Source: Hordeum vulgare subsp. vulgare
Taxonomy: Eukaryota; Streptophyta; Magnoliopsida; Poales; Poaceae
Assembly: GCF_904849725.1 (NCBI RefSeq)
Contig: NC_058519.1
Span: forward strand, 26,333,267-26,397,266
Length of the DNA stretch: 64,000 bases
Direction: 5' to 3'
Below are positions 33,465 to 44,700 of the stretch, in pieces. Each line of letters starts with the position of its first letter. Positions within the stretch are counted from its first letter, which is position 1. Under the pieces are notes generated by a model. The model was not told the origin of the DNA. It saw only the letters and a list, made by a program, of their open reading frames with translations, and searched no databases. Position numbers and translations under genes: made by a program.

Positions 33465-34420
33465 TGTGGGGAGTGAGGTTATGACTTAGATGGTACATTG
33501 TCGTCATGGGCCGGCCAAACAATTTTCTTACAAAAGAAAAGCTCATACTATTGAAAGAAAAAAAATCATGAATTTTTAATACTCGCTAATTTGGAAATAA
33601 AACACAAAAACTTAGAAAAGGTACATGGAAATAGGAAACAATACAACAGGGCTTTCAAAAAAGTGCATGGATTTGAAATAAAAAAATGAAATTGAAGAAA
33701 TTTCACGTATTTGAGGGGGGGGGGGGAGTTAGCGAATTTAAGGAAAAACGTTCACGAAATTTCAATAAATAGCGAATTGGAGAAAAAAAAACCATAGGAA
33801 AAAGTTCAAGAAGTTTTGTACAAAGTGCGCGAACTTGCAAAGAGTTTACAAAGTTGAGAACAAATTATGAATTTTAACAAGTCCACGCGTTTGAAAAAAC
33901 AAACAAAAAATAAGAATAAAAGGCGGCTCAGAAAAAACAGAAACAAACAAACAACCATGACGAACTTCGGCTACCTACCTGCCTGCATTGGCTGGCCCAT
34001 TAGATTGAAGGGGTGTGTCTCACTATGGTTAAGCCTATAACCGGTGCATGGATTTTATGACTTGAGATGGTACATCGCCGACCGAGCCAAACAATTTTCA
34101 TACAAAAAGGTTCGTAATATTTAAAAAATGGCCGCAAATAAGTAAAAAAAATTCAAGAAATTTTAATAGTCGCTAATTTGGAAAAACTACAAGAAGTTTC
34201 GTAAAAAGTGCACGAAGTTGAATTTTTTTCACAAAGTTGAGAATAATTTACAAATTTTAACAAGTCCACACATTTGTAAAAACAAACAAAAATTAAGAAC
34301 AAAGGGTGTCTCAAAAGAACAGAAACAAACAACCGGGACGAACTTCCGTTACCTGCCTACATTGGCTGGCCCATTAGATCGAAGGGGTGTGGCTCGCTAT
34401 GGTTAAGCCTATAACAGGTG
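33465..34420 (+). repeat. Diverged direct repeat (two copies)
   Basis: The words ATGACTT(GA)GATGGTACAT, CCAAACAATTTTC, AACAAGTCCAC and the closing ATGGTTAAGCCTATAAC occur in the same order in 33470-34045 and 34057-34416. The second copy is shorter by internal deletion. Confidence 0.75.
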
Positions 34421-34610
34421 CATGAAACACTGAATAGAATTGCGCCTAATCTATTGTATGAGATGGCACACAGTCGCCTCAGGCGATCGTCCAGATTGAC
34501 CAACCCAACAGCACTTGTGATGCAAGCAGTTTCTATAGTGGGAATTGAAAAATGTGCTGAAGGTATTGCGGTAGCGGTATGTCGGGATCGGGATGGTAAT
34601 TTTTTGGGGA

Positions 34611-34615
34611 GTTCG
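34611..34615 (+). repeat. Target-site duplication GTTCG (left)
   Basis: GTTCG precedes the solo LTR and is repeated at 36395-36399. Confidence 0.95.
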
Positions 34616-36394
34616 TGTTGAAATTATGCCTTAGAGGCAATAATAAATAAAGTTATTATTATAATTCTTGTATCAAGATAATCGTTTATTATCCATGCTA
34701 TAATTGTATTGAATGAATACTCATTTACATGTGTGGATACATAGACAAAACACTGTTTCTAGCAAGCCTCTAGTTGGCGAGCCAGTTGATCAAAGATAGT
34801 CAGTGTCTTCTGATTATGAACAAGGTGTTGTTGCTTGATAACTGAATCACGTCATTAGGAGAATCACGTGATGGACTAGACCCAAACTAATAGACGTAGC
34901 ACGTTGATCGTGTCATTTTGTTGCTACTGTTTTTCTGCGTGTCAAGTATTTGTTCCTATGACCATGAGATCATATAACTCACTAACACCGGAGAAATACT
35001 TTGTGTGTATCAAACGTCGCAACGTAACTGGGTCACTATAAAGATGCTCTACAGGTATCTCCGAAGGTGTTAGTTGAGTTAGTATGGATCAAGACTGGGA
35101 TTTGTCACTCCGTATGACGGAGAGGTATCTCGGGGCCCACTCGGTAATACAACATCACACACAAGCCTTGCAAGCAATGTAACTTAGTGTAAGTTGCGGG
35201 ATCTTGTATTACGGAACGAGTAAAGAGACTTGCCGGTAAACGAGATTGAAATAGGTATGCGGATACTGACGATCGAATCTCGGGCAAGTAACATACCGAA
35301 GGACAAAGGGAATGACATACGGGATTATACGAACCCTTGGCACTGAGGTTCAAACGATAAGATCTTCGTAGAACATGTAGGATCCAATATGGGCATCCAG
35401 GTCCCGATTGGATATTGACCGAGGAGTCTCTCGGGTCATGTCTACATAGTTCTCGAACCCGCAGGGTGTGCACACTTAAGGTTCGACGTTGTTTTATGCG
35501 TATTTGAGTTATATGGTTGGTTACCGAATGTTGTTCGGAGTCCCGGATGAGATCACGGACGTCACGAGGGTTTCCGGAATGGTCCGGAAACGAAGATTGA
35601 TATATAGGATGACCTCATTTGATTACCGGAAGGTTTTCAGAGTTACCGGAAATGTACCGGGAATGACGAATGGGTTCCGGGAGTTCACCCGGGGGGGGGG
35701 GGCAACCCACCCCGGGGAAGCCCATAGGCCTTGGGGGTGGCACACCAGCCCTTAGTGGGCTGGTGGGACAGCCCAAGAAGACCCTATGCGCCATAAGAAG
35801 AAAAATCAAAGAGAAAAGAAAAAAAAAGGAGGAGGTGGGAAAGGGAAGAAGGACTCCACCCACCAAACCAAGTTGGACTCGGTTTGGGGGGGGGAGAGCT
35901 TCCCCCCTTGGCTCGACCGACCCCCTATACGGAGGTTTTAGGTCTGATTTGAGACGACTTTTCCACGGCAGCCCGACCACATACCTCCACGGTTTTTCCT
36001 CTAGATCGCGTTTCTGCGGAGCTCGGGCGGAGCCCTGCTGAGACAAGATCATCACCAACCTCCGGAGCGCCGTCACGCTGCCGGAGAACTCTTCTACCTC
36101 TCCGTCTCTCTTGCTGGATCAAGAAGGCCGAGATCATCGTCGAGCTGTACGTGTGCTGAACTCGGAGGTGCCGTCCGTTCGTCACTAGATCGTGGGACTG
36201 ATCGCGGGACGGTTCGCGGGGCGGATCGAGGGACGTGAGGACGTTCCACTACATCAACCGCATTCACTAACGCTTCTGCTGTACGGTCTACAGGGGTACA
36301 TAGATCACACACCCCCTCTCGTAGATGGACATCACCATGATAGGTCTTCGTGCGTGTAGGAAAATTTTTGTTTCTCATGCGATGTTCCCCAACA
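34616..36394 (+). mobile_element. Solo LTR, Angela type
   Basis: 1779 bp from TGTTGAAATTATGCC to TTCCCCAACA, alignable throughout to the LTRs at 8587 and 15692. Perfect GTTCG duplications on both sides and no internal element DNA show it arose by recombination between the two LTRs of one insertion. About 55 bp covering the TATA box are missing near 35925. Confidence 0.96.
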
Positions 36395-36466
36395 GTTCGG
36401 CACTGGTCCCTGGTCCTACGATGTGTTGATGATCCAGCAACATTGGAGGGCACTGCATGAATGCGG

Positions 36467-36487
36467 GGGGGGGGGGGGGGGGGGGGC
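36467..36487 (+). repeat. Poly-G homopolymer
   Basis: About 20 consecutive G inside the LINE coding remnant, where other LINEs encode Arg-Glu-Ala-like residues. The length may be a sequencing or assembly artefact. Confidence 0.7.
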
Positions 36488-36639
36488 TTGAACTCGACGA
36501 AGATCCACACTTGCAACAGTTTGTCAATGCTTTTGACTCCAAGCATGTTATGTCGGACATCATCAAAGGCACGAGAGGTAGCTACGGCCCATCATCAGTG
36601 AAATCAATTTTTTCAGTGTAATTTTACTTCCAAAGGTTA

Positions 36640-37480
36640 TGCGGTCAATGTCGAAGCATATAGTTTATCTTAGTTCTCCCTCTCTCTAGGTCTGAGACGT
36701 CATGTTTTGTTTGACCAACCCCATAATCTGATTTATATCCCACACTACGTGGTTTCCAATAGATAAACTTGGTTATACCCCTAGAAAAACAATGAGAATT
36801 GACTTTACTAATCTTTCGCCTTGTTTTTGGAAGGTTACGTGGGTTTTTGTATGTTTTTTTTCTTTTTGTGGTTTTATCTGTTTTCTTTTCTATTTCTCAT
36901 CTTTCATTTACATTTTTGTCAAATGCGCATTGAATATAATTTTTTATACATGGAGAACATTTCTTAACACACATTGGACAATTTTTTAATGACATGAATA
37001 TTTTTTAAGACGTAAAAAGAATTTCTAAAGTGTTATAATATTTTGGAATTATAATTTTCTTATAAATTATATGAACATTTTTCTACATTTTCTACAACTT
37101 CCATGGACATATTTTTTAAATGCGTCACATTTATTTAAAATGTCATGATAAATTTAATGAATTGTATATTTTTTAAAGTTAGACAACCATTTTTGATATT
37201 TAATAGTTTTTTTAAAATGTCATGATAAATTTAATGAATTGTATGCTTTTTTAAGTTAGACAATCATTTTTTGACATTGTATAGTTTTTTAAATGTCATC
37301 AATTTATTGTTGCGACATATTTTTATATGTTTTGAATTTTTTTTAATATTACATGAAAAAATATTATTAATATCATGAAAATTGAAGAAAAATCTCAAAA
37401 ACAATTTTCTAAATACATGAGAATACATTTTTGACACTCCCAAGACATGTTTGAATACGGGGCAAACATTTCAAGATGGT
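36640..37480. other. Very AT-rich degenerate repeat
   Basis: Recurring TTTTTAAATGTCAT, TGACATTGTATAG and ATGAAAATT words. Two near copies of AATGTCATGATAAATTTAATG occur at 37138 and 37216. No gene. Similar in composition to 52050-52560 in the other orientation. Confidence 0.55.
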
Positions 37481-38880
37481 GTAAGTTTAGGTCCAAGAAC
37501 CATAGCCGGACTTCCCTAATCCTCCTCAAATGGTCGCGGACGTGACCGGTCAGCAGGTGACCGAACATGAGAGAGAAGAAAAACTGACACAACCGGATTT
37601 ATCGTATCATTCTTATACGCCGGTCTGTCCGCGAATCCCCATATCCATCTCAAATATAGAAAGGATATGAGGCCTCGTAGATAGGACGCGACCCCCGAAC
37701 CACTTTTTTTCCTTATTCAATATTTTCTTTCTCGTTTTTTTATCTTCACTAATCACGTGCAAGTAACCAGGCATATAAAAAAAACATTATAAATGCACGA
37801 ACAGGCATATATGAGATTAAAATAGACATGTTTGGTCATTGATCGGACGTGTTCACGAACGTTTGACGAGTCGAATCGAATTAGAGGTACGTGGATGTAG
37901 ACGCTCTCAGGTAACTCTGATGGATGCATCCATTTCAGCGGTTTCACCGCGATTACATATGCACCACATATCTTTTGGCCGAAATTGTGCATAAGGTGGT
38001 GGTGCAAATAAAACACTACAAAAGTAAATGACCAGCATTATTTGGCCACGGCCAATGCATAAGAACGGTCCCAATGCCCCTCGCAATAACTGTGACATAG
38101 GGTAGTCGATGCGACATGCCATCATCCCACTTTGTTTTCTAGCCCATACACATATTTGGAAGAAGAAAAAAAACATCTCAGAACATCATTCAGAGTTCGT
38201 CCGCATTATCGGCGATATTTTTCAGCATTCACATAATTTGTTTCTTAGCGGTGGTTTGCAATAATAGCCCATGCACTGCTTTGCAATAGCAGAGCACTTC
38301 TTGGAAACCCGCGGCGTCAAGACTGATTGAGAAGAACGCGTTGCCGTCCGAGTTTCAGACGTTTGATATAATCACGCAACGCTGAAACCAAGGGTTTTGA
38401 TCATCCAATTCCCCCCATACTACTACCTTGCTTCTTCCCAGAGGTTTTTAATGTGGATCTGTGCCATAATCGGTCGGAAGTTGCAGGGTGTAAATTGAGG
38501 GAGGGAGTGGAAGAAACCGAGTCGGGAAACCGATGCATGCATTCATTTCGGCGGTTTCGTTCAACCACATATGCACTGCAGTTCTTTTGACTGAAAATGG
38601 AGTGAGGTGGTGGTGGATGTCAAATTCAGAAAATGCAGGCATGGCCGGCTTTCCGGCCGGCGGCAGGGACGGTATGGAGCTGGCCGCTGTTCTTCTTTCA
38701 GCGACTGACAAGTAAGCCCCCTCTTACAGAAAGTTGATTTAATCGCATTCAACCAAGTTTATGACCTCTGCTTCTGTTACTACCGCACTTGTGCATGTGT
38801 CGGTCAGCCATGAAGTAACTGCATTTTCATTCTCCAATGGCGTCACTTTCAGTCAACCACCACTTCGCTACCCTCCCACT
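37481..38880. other. Upstream region of the peroxidase gene, no gene seen
   Basis: Two diverged copies of a segment with GGATGCATCCATTTC, GGCGGTTTC and ATATGCAC words lie at about 37905-38010 and 38530-38620. No coding region. Confidence 0.5.
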
Positions 38881-38882
38881 TG

Positions 38883-38890
38883 GCTATAAG
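38883..38890 (+). promoter_or_regulatory. Probable TATA box of the peroxidase
   Basis: CTATAAGA lies about 55 bp before the ATG at 38940, giving room for a short 5' UTR of around 25 bp. Confidence 0.5.
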
Positions 38891-38939
38891 AACGGGATGA
38901 GACGAGAGTGGGTTCAGCACCTTCCAATCCCCATTGAAG

Positions 38940-40078
38940 ATGGGTCTGAGCTCGAGCCTGGTGCCAGTGGCGTCTGCACTGCTGCTCCTGTGCTGCTGCT
39001 TCACTGGTTGTAAGTTCTAACTGCGCATTTCCTTCCTCAGTTTCTGTCTGAAACGCACGATCATCAATCTCGACTCGAGTACTCGCAGTCGAACTTCAGG
39101 AAGGTTTGCTTAATCTAATCTGCTGCCATGGCAGGGAATGCTGCCGCTTCTGCTAGTGGTGGTCTGAGGCTGAACTACTACTCCGAGAGCTGCCCGAGGG
39201 CGGAGCAGATCGTCAAGGAGCAGGTGAGGAGCCTGTACGAGGAGCACGGCAACACGGCCGTGTCGTGGCTCCGGGCCCTCTTCCACGACTGCACCGTCAA
39301 GTCCTGCGACGCCTCCCTCCTCCTGGAGACCGACGCCGCCACCGGCCTCGTCTCCGAGCAGGCCTCGCCGAGGAGCTTCGGCATGCGCAACTTCAAGTAC
39401 GTGGGCGCCATCAAGGCCGCCCTGGAGCGCGAGTGCCCGGGCACCGTCTCCTGCGCGGACCTCCTGGCCCTCGCCGCCCGGGACGGCGCGGCCATGCTGG
39501 GCGGGCCGGCGCCGATCGCGATGCGGACGGGGCGGCGGGACGCCACGGAGAGCCACTACGGCGAGGTGGAGCGGTACATCCCGAACCACAACGGCACGGT
39601 GTCGGCGGTGCTGTCTCGGTTCGGGTCCATGGGGCTCGGCGCCGAGGCCGTGGTGGCGCTGCTGGGCGCGCACTCGGTGGGCCGCGTGCACTGCAGCAAC
39701 CTCGTCGGCAGGCTGTACCCGGCCGTGGACGGCGGCATCGAGCCGGCGTACGGCGCGTACCTGCGGGGCCGGTGCCCGACGGCGGACGCCAGGGAGGACA
39801 CCCGCGACGTGGAGTACGCGCGCAACGACCGCGCCACGCCCATGGTGCTCGACAACATGTACCACAGGAACCTGCTGAAAGGGAGGGGCCTGCTGCTCGT
39901 GGACCAGCGGCTCGCGTCCGACCCGCGCACCGCGCCGTTCGTGAGGAAGATGGCCGGCGACAACGGGTACTTCCGCGAGGCGTTCGCGGCGGCGCTGGTG
40001 AGGATGTCGGAGAACGGGCCGCTCACCGGCGGGCTGGGGGAGGTCAGGACGGACTGCAGGTTCGTCAACGCCAAGTGA
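38940..40078 (+). CDS. Class III (secretory) peroxidase, PRX42-like
   Basis: Exon 1 is 38940-39009 and exon 2 39135-40078; the intron has GTAAGT and GGCAG borders; 337 aa. These haem enzymes act in the wall or apoplast on H2O2 and phenolics. A hydrophobic signal peptide covers about residues 8-23. The distal site is WLRALFHDC (Arg70, His74) and the proximal haem ligand is His203 in LLGAHSVGRVHC. Cysteines for the family's disulphides are visible (YYSESCPRAE, HDC, SCDASLLL, CPGTVSCADLL). The HDCTVKSCDASLLL block, NDRATPMVLDNMYHRN and a SENGPLTG.LGE ending resemble Arabidopsis peroxidase 42 and 21 and not the common HDCFVNGCDAS form. Length is normal. It is GC-rich with a single intron at the signal-peptide border. 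Confidence 0.95.
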
Positions 40079-40125
40079 GAGCTGGTGATCACTGGCTCAG
40101 TGACAAGACGTACATGCTTGCTGAT

Positions 40126-40152
40126 CGTGTGTGTGTGTGTGTGTGTGTGTGG
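40126..40152 (+). repeat. GT microsatellite
   Basis: About 12 GT units in the 3' UTR or flank of the peroxidase. Confidence 0.9.
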
Positions 40153-40371
40153 CGTGGGGCGCTAATAATTCGGAAGGGACCATGGGTGTGTATGTGTTTG
40201 TGCATGCTTGCTGTAGTATGAGCAGAGCATGCATACCTGATGGAGATGCGTTATCCGAATTCGCTGTAGTTTCCAACGTCTGCAACAATGAAATTCTGCC
40301 GAAACAAGTAGCAAGATAGTATGGCAGGCATTGATGAACCAAACGCATCTGTTCCAGCATTGCCTCCTATA

Positions 40372-40412
40372 TACTCCGTCCGTCTCAAAATAACCGTCTG
40401 AACTTGTACTTA
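40372..40412. repeat. Truncated Stowaway end
   Basis: TACTCCGTCCGTCTCAAAATAACCGTCTGAAC resembles the start of the neighbouring MITE, cut off after about 40 bp. Confidence 0.6.
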
Positions 40413-40414
40413 TA

Positions 40415-40508
40415 CTCCATCCGTCCCAAAAATAAATGTCTCAACTTTATACTAGCTCTAATACAAAGTTATACTAAGCTTGAGACAGTTATTTTGAAAC
40501 GGAGGAAG
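40415..40508. mobile_element. Stowaway-type MITE, 94 bp
   Basis: CTCCATCCGTCCCAAAAATAAATG at the left and CAGTTATTTTGAAACGGAGGAAG at the right, with TA on both sides. Confidence 0.85.
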
Positions 40509-40767
40509 TATATACTGTATTTGTTATGTCTCCAGCAGTTTAATATAGTAATACTACAATATAGAAATGTTGTTGTATCTTGATGGGCCGGGGTTGTCTA
40601 TATGGTTGAACTGAAGTCGATGCAATCTAGAAATGTTTGGGAATGAAGCCATCATGTTACTGCTTATCATTCCTTCAACAGTTTCTACGCGCCAGCCGCC
40701 AGGTGATTGCTCATCCTTTGTCCTAATATTGTAGGAGCAACCTAATCTAGTTATGTCTTATAGTATT

Positions 40768-40910
40768 TCCTCCGAAACTATAGTGGCCGGGGCGGCACGC
40801 GAGCTCCTCCCCCGCGTGCGTTTCCTCCATTGTCTCCTCCCCGCAACTTTGTACTACCTCTTGTACAAAATTGTAGTTTTCAACCAACAATTTTGAGACG
40901 GAGGGAGTAG
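40768..40910. repeat. Degraded Stowaway-like MITE
   Basis: TATTTCCTCCGAAACTATAG on the left and AATTTTGAGACGGAGGGAGTA on the right, with unrelated GC-rich DNA between. Confidence 0.5.
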
Positions 40911-40919
40911 TTTTCAACC

Positions 40920-41040
40920 AGCAGTTGACGCGCCTCGCTATTACCTCACTAGCTGCGTCATTGCCTGTTCTTCAAAAGAAGAAAAAAAGCTGCGTCATTG
41001 CCCCAAGCGCAAAGGTGCCATTTTTAGAGAACGCCACGGC
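40920..41040 (+). repeat. Dispersed repeat related to 24249-24424
   Basis: Shares ATTACCTCACTAGCT.CGTCATTGCC and GCGCAAAGGTGCC-like words with the reverse complement of the block near 24.3 kb. Confidence 0.6.
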
Positions 41041-41258
41041 CCATCTTAACACTGGATGACGAGCAAGCAAACGAACGGGCCACTTCTGTAGCTGGGCAGC
41101 GAGCTCTTCATCACACAAACAAACAAACTGCATAATTCGAGAACATTCCATTTAACAAGAAACATTACCGTCACACGAAAAGTGCCCTTCTGATCCCGAG
41201 CTCAAACGCACCGTCATAAACAGTTAAATACTAGAACAAAGTCAGTGCACAAATTCAG

Positions 41259-41425
41259 AACCTTTTTTTACTACAATCCTTGTTTAATGTTCTGTTCTAC
41301 ATACCACTTTTGTGGACTGGAATACAGGCTACCGAAACAGATGGAACCTTTTTTTACTACAATCCTTGTTTAATATTCTACATACCACTTTAGTGGACTG
41401 GAATACAGGCTACCGAAACAGATGG
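41259..41425 (+). repeat. 86-bp tandem duplication
   Basis: Unit 1 is 41259-41344 and unit 2 is 41345-41425, nearly identical but with a 5-bp deletion in the second. It lies downstream of the symplekin stop, probably in or near its 3' UTR. Confidence 0.92.
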
Positions 41426-41750
41426 ACAGCAGGGCTCAACAACAACTTTCTCCTACCGCTATTTTCAAATTTTTGGTGTAGCAAATGCTTTATACGAATC
41501 GCGCAGCAACTGAACATTGCTTCCCCCACATGGTCTTGCCATGCCATCTTTCCCGGTACTACATCAATGCGGGTAGCGCCTCGTCGCCTGGGAAATGACT
41601 CCATTCCGTTCCAGCAAATGCAGAGAAGGCCTTCCCTAAGGGAAATACAGAGACACAAAGAAGGTCGTTCATGATGATCCAACAAACAAGGGTATATATA
41701 ATCAACGAAGCTGTGGGAGGCATTTTTTACCAGGGCCTGCGGGGGAAATG

Positions 41751-44700
41751 TCAACTGGCGGCGGAGGATTCCTGGGTCACTTCCGTCGTGGCCTCTGCGG
41801 CAGAGCTGCTGGTCTCCGCGGCCTGGTTCTGGCTGCTCTGCGCCTCGGGTGCGGGCTGCTGCTGTTGATCTTCGGCGAGACCCAGAACCACCAAGCTAGA
41901 CCTGCCCAGAAGAAGGCATAAGCTCCAATCAGATCTGGCCCGGCGCATTTGAAATGGTATAGCACTTGAACTCATATGAATAGAGCAAGGTGACAAACCT
42001 CGGGAGACTTGATCGCACGTTTGGCTGGCTGGCATGCTCGACCAAGGGCGCCTTCAGTACAGGGTTCTTATTCAGGGCATTTTCGAGTTGCGGAGCTGGT
42101 AACTGACAAACCGAGTGTGATGTTATTGAGAAGTCTTGATACATGACAGTTTTTTTTTCTATTTTTGAACAGGAATAATTATAAATTTTGGTGCAGGCTT
42201 ATGAGAAAAATAAATATCGATCGGCAGTTTAACCTTCAACTATTAGGACGTTACAGTTTCTGTTTCTGGAGCTAACTATCAGATAAAAAGAGCTGTTTGT
42301 GGCACTCGCTAAAATTTAATATAAGTTATCAACACATGATGCACTCTACTAAAATTTCAGTACATCTTCTACGTTAAAGAAAAAAGTACAGCTAACACAT
42401 GATGCACATGCTAGAGACTTCTTTTGCATACGAAAGAACACATATAGGTGTATAGGGAGAAGAGAAGCAAACATACCTGCAGTAACACACCATAGGACTG
42501 AGGCTTTGTCAGGATAGCACACCTCAGGAATCCTACCCATAACTTCGGATATTTCCATATCTGTCATGACAAAATGATGACTGAAGTGTCAGAAATGAAA
42601 GAAAAACACTGTAACTGAATTCATGCCCAACACAAAAGTGAGCACCTGCTTGCTAACAAGGCGTGACATGATCTCCATCACAAAATCCACCTGAAAGGAA
42701 GTCTCACTATCAGATTATAATACAACGAGTAACAAATGAGCAAAACTGAGAGCTGTTGAATTCAGCATGATAATAATGCATAAACCACACCAAGATCATC
42801 CATATCCACATATATACTTCGTGCCAGGAACATCTCTCGCATGCTAGATTAGAGCATGAGGTACATAAGCCATATTTCTGACACAAAATGGGTTCACACA
42901 ATTGGCTTACCAAGGCAGGAAATGCACCGATCGCTAGCATAACAGTTCGCATAAACAGCAAAGGAAGGGGAATCTGTTCAACCTGTGGAAACACAAAGGG
43001 TTTGAGCAAAGAGCCAACAAATTATCATATCATAAGGCACATAGCCACATGCAATGAAAAATGTGCTAATATCCAGAAATAGATACCAGTTGGTTTAGTG
43101 CTTTTGCCAAAACTTGCTGAGTGAATATTGTCCTCTGCTCAAAGCAGGCACCACATGCATCCATAACCTACAGAAAATTAATATAAATTATCACTCCGTC
43201 GGTGTAACGAATTAACTCGCCAAGTGATGCGCATTTTAACAAATGGAGAAGTGGAAAACTAACAAACCTTTTTCAGTGCTATTCCTTCTTTTTCAGGATC
43301 TATTACATGAATCGCAATCAAAATTTCTGATGGGTCAAGAATAGGGCCATGTTGTGGTGATCCCTGCAATAGGCAGCAAGTTATGCTGCATGATTAACAT
43401 TGCATAGAAGAGGAAAGACCTTAAAACAAACAAAAGGCGAAGCATATTAAAGTGACTTGAGAAACATAAGTCCAAGAGTGAGCTAAATAAATTTTCCAAG
43501 AAAACCTTGAAGGTACGAAGTTTTACATAAAGTGTTCAACAAACAAGCCCAGATATGAAAAAACACTAGTGCTTTATTTCTAACTCACAATTGATGAACA
43601 AGCATAAAATGTTTCAAATCATAGCGAAGGAAAATAAAGTTAATTCAACCAGCACATATTTCATAGTAGAGAAAAAACTAACCTGCAGGATTCGAGAAAG
43701 GGCAACTTGAAACTTATCCACCGGAAGATTGACAATATTGGGAAACACAGACAGAACCTGAAAAAAAAGGACAAAACGAAGAATAACTAACATGAAACTA
43801 CATACAAAACATAAGTTATACCTTGGCAGCAATGCCTACAGAATACATGTGGTATCTCAACTACAATGTTTATAACGTGAGCATTTCAGCTACCATGTGC
43901 AGACTTATTATGTCAGCTATTCATTAAGTATAACCACCATATACATTCTATAGTACAAAAAGGTAGACATACAGTAGATACTGCTAATTATTTTGTATAT
44001 CTTAAATGTTCTAAGAATGTAAAAGAGAAAACCTCGTCTTTTGGCAGATGAGCCATGACTGGGAAAAGGAACTCAACATCCTGCAAAATGAAGAATGTTT
44101 TGTAAATTAGAATCACACAATCTGATCATATAAATGTCAGCAAGAACTTGAAGCTTAACTCAGATACAGAGAAATAGATAACCTTAGTTTTTGAATACAA
44201 GTTCTTTATGGAAGAAATCAGATCTTGAGATGGCACTGCTCCATCAGTGAGAGTCTGTAAAACCTGCATGACAATGTAATATCTTGGATTATACAAATGT
44301 ATTCATATAAGAGAAATGCAATGATCAAGTTATATTTTCATGAACCCTCTTTCCCGAACATGTAATGTAGAACCTGCATGACAATGTAATATCTTGGATT
44401 ATACAAATGTATTCATATGAGAGAAATGCAATGATCAAGTTATATTTTCATGAACCCTCTTTCCCGAACATGTAATGTAGAACTTTGGCCAATATGACAG
44501 CATATCTTAATAGGCAAAGAAAAGCAAACTTGCACCTGCATGAGTAGGTCCCGACAGTCAGCTGGTGGATCTGAGATCATACCAAGAAGGTCAGGAGAGG
44601 AACGTATCGTGCGAATCAGAATGGGTACTTGTCTGTGAACTGCCTGGAAAACATACAGTTTATGTTATAGAAAACGAGCCATGACAGATTGAATAAGATC

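Larger units (their letters stand above)
34500..36640 (+). mobile_element. LINE 3' fragment (RNase H region) split by a solo Angela LTR
   Basis: Before the LTR the plus strand encodes AVAVCRDRDGNFLGSS; after it come blocks recalling ATLEGTACMNA and NAFDSKHVMSDIIKGTRGSYG. Together they match the order of the RNase H-like domain that ends the ORF of many plant LINEs (CRD..GNFLGSS, ATLEA.ACREA, ASD.K..V.DI). Frameshifts and a poly-G run break it. Both outer borders are uncertain. Removing the LTR and one GTTCG restores a continuous LINE segment. Confidence 0.7.

Noticed and set aside
39110..40221. 251- to 318-codon frames overlapping the peroxidase
   Set aside because: Arg/Gly/Pro-rich shadows of the GC-rich peroxidase exon.
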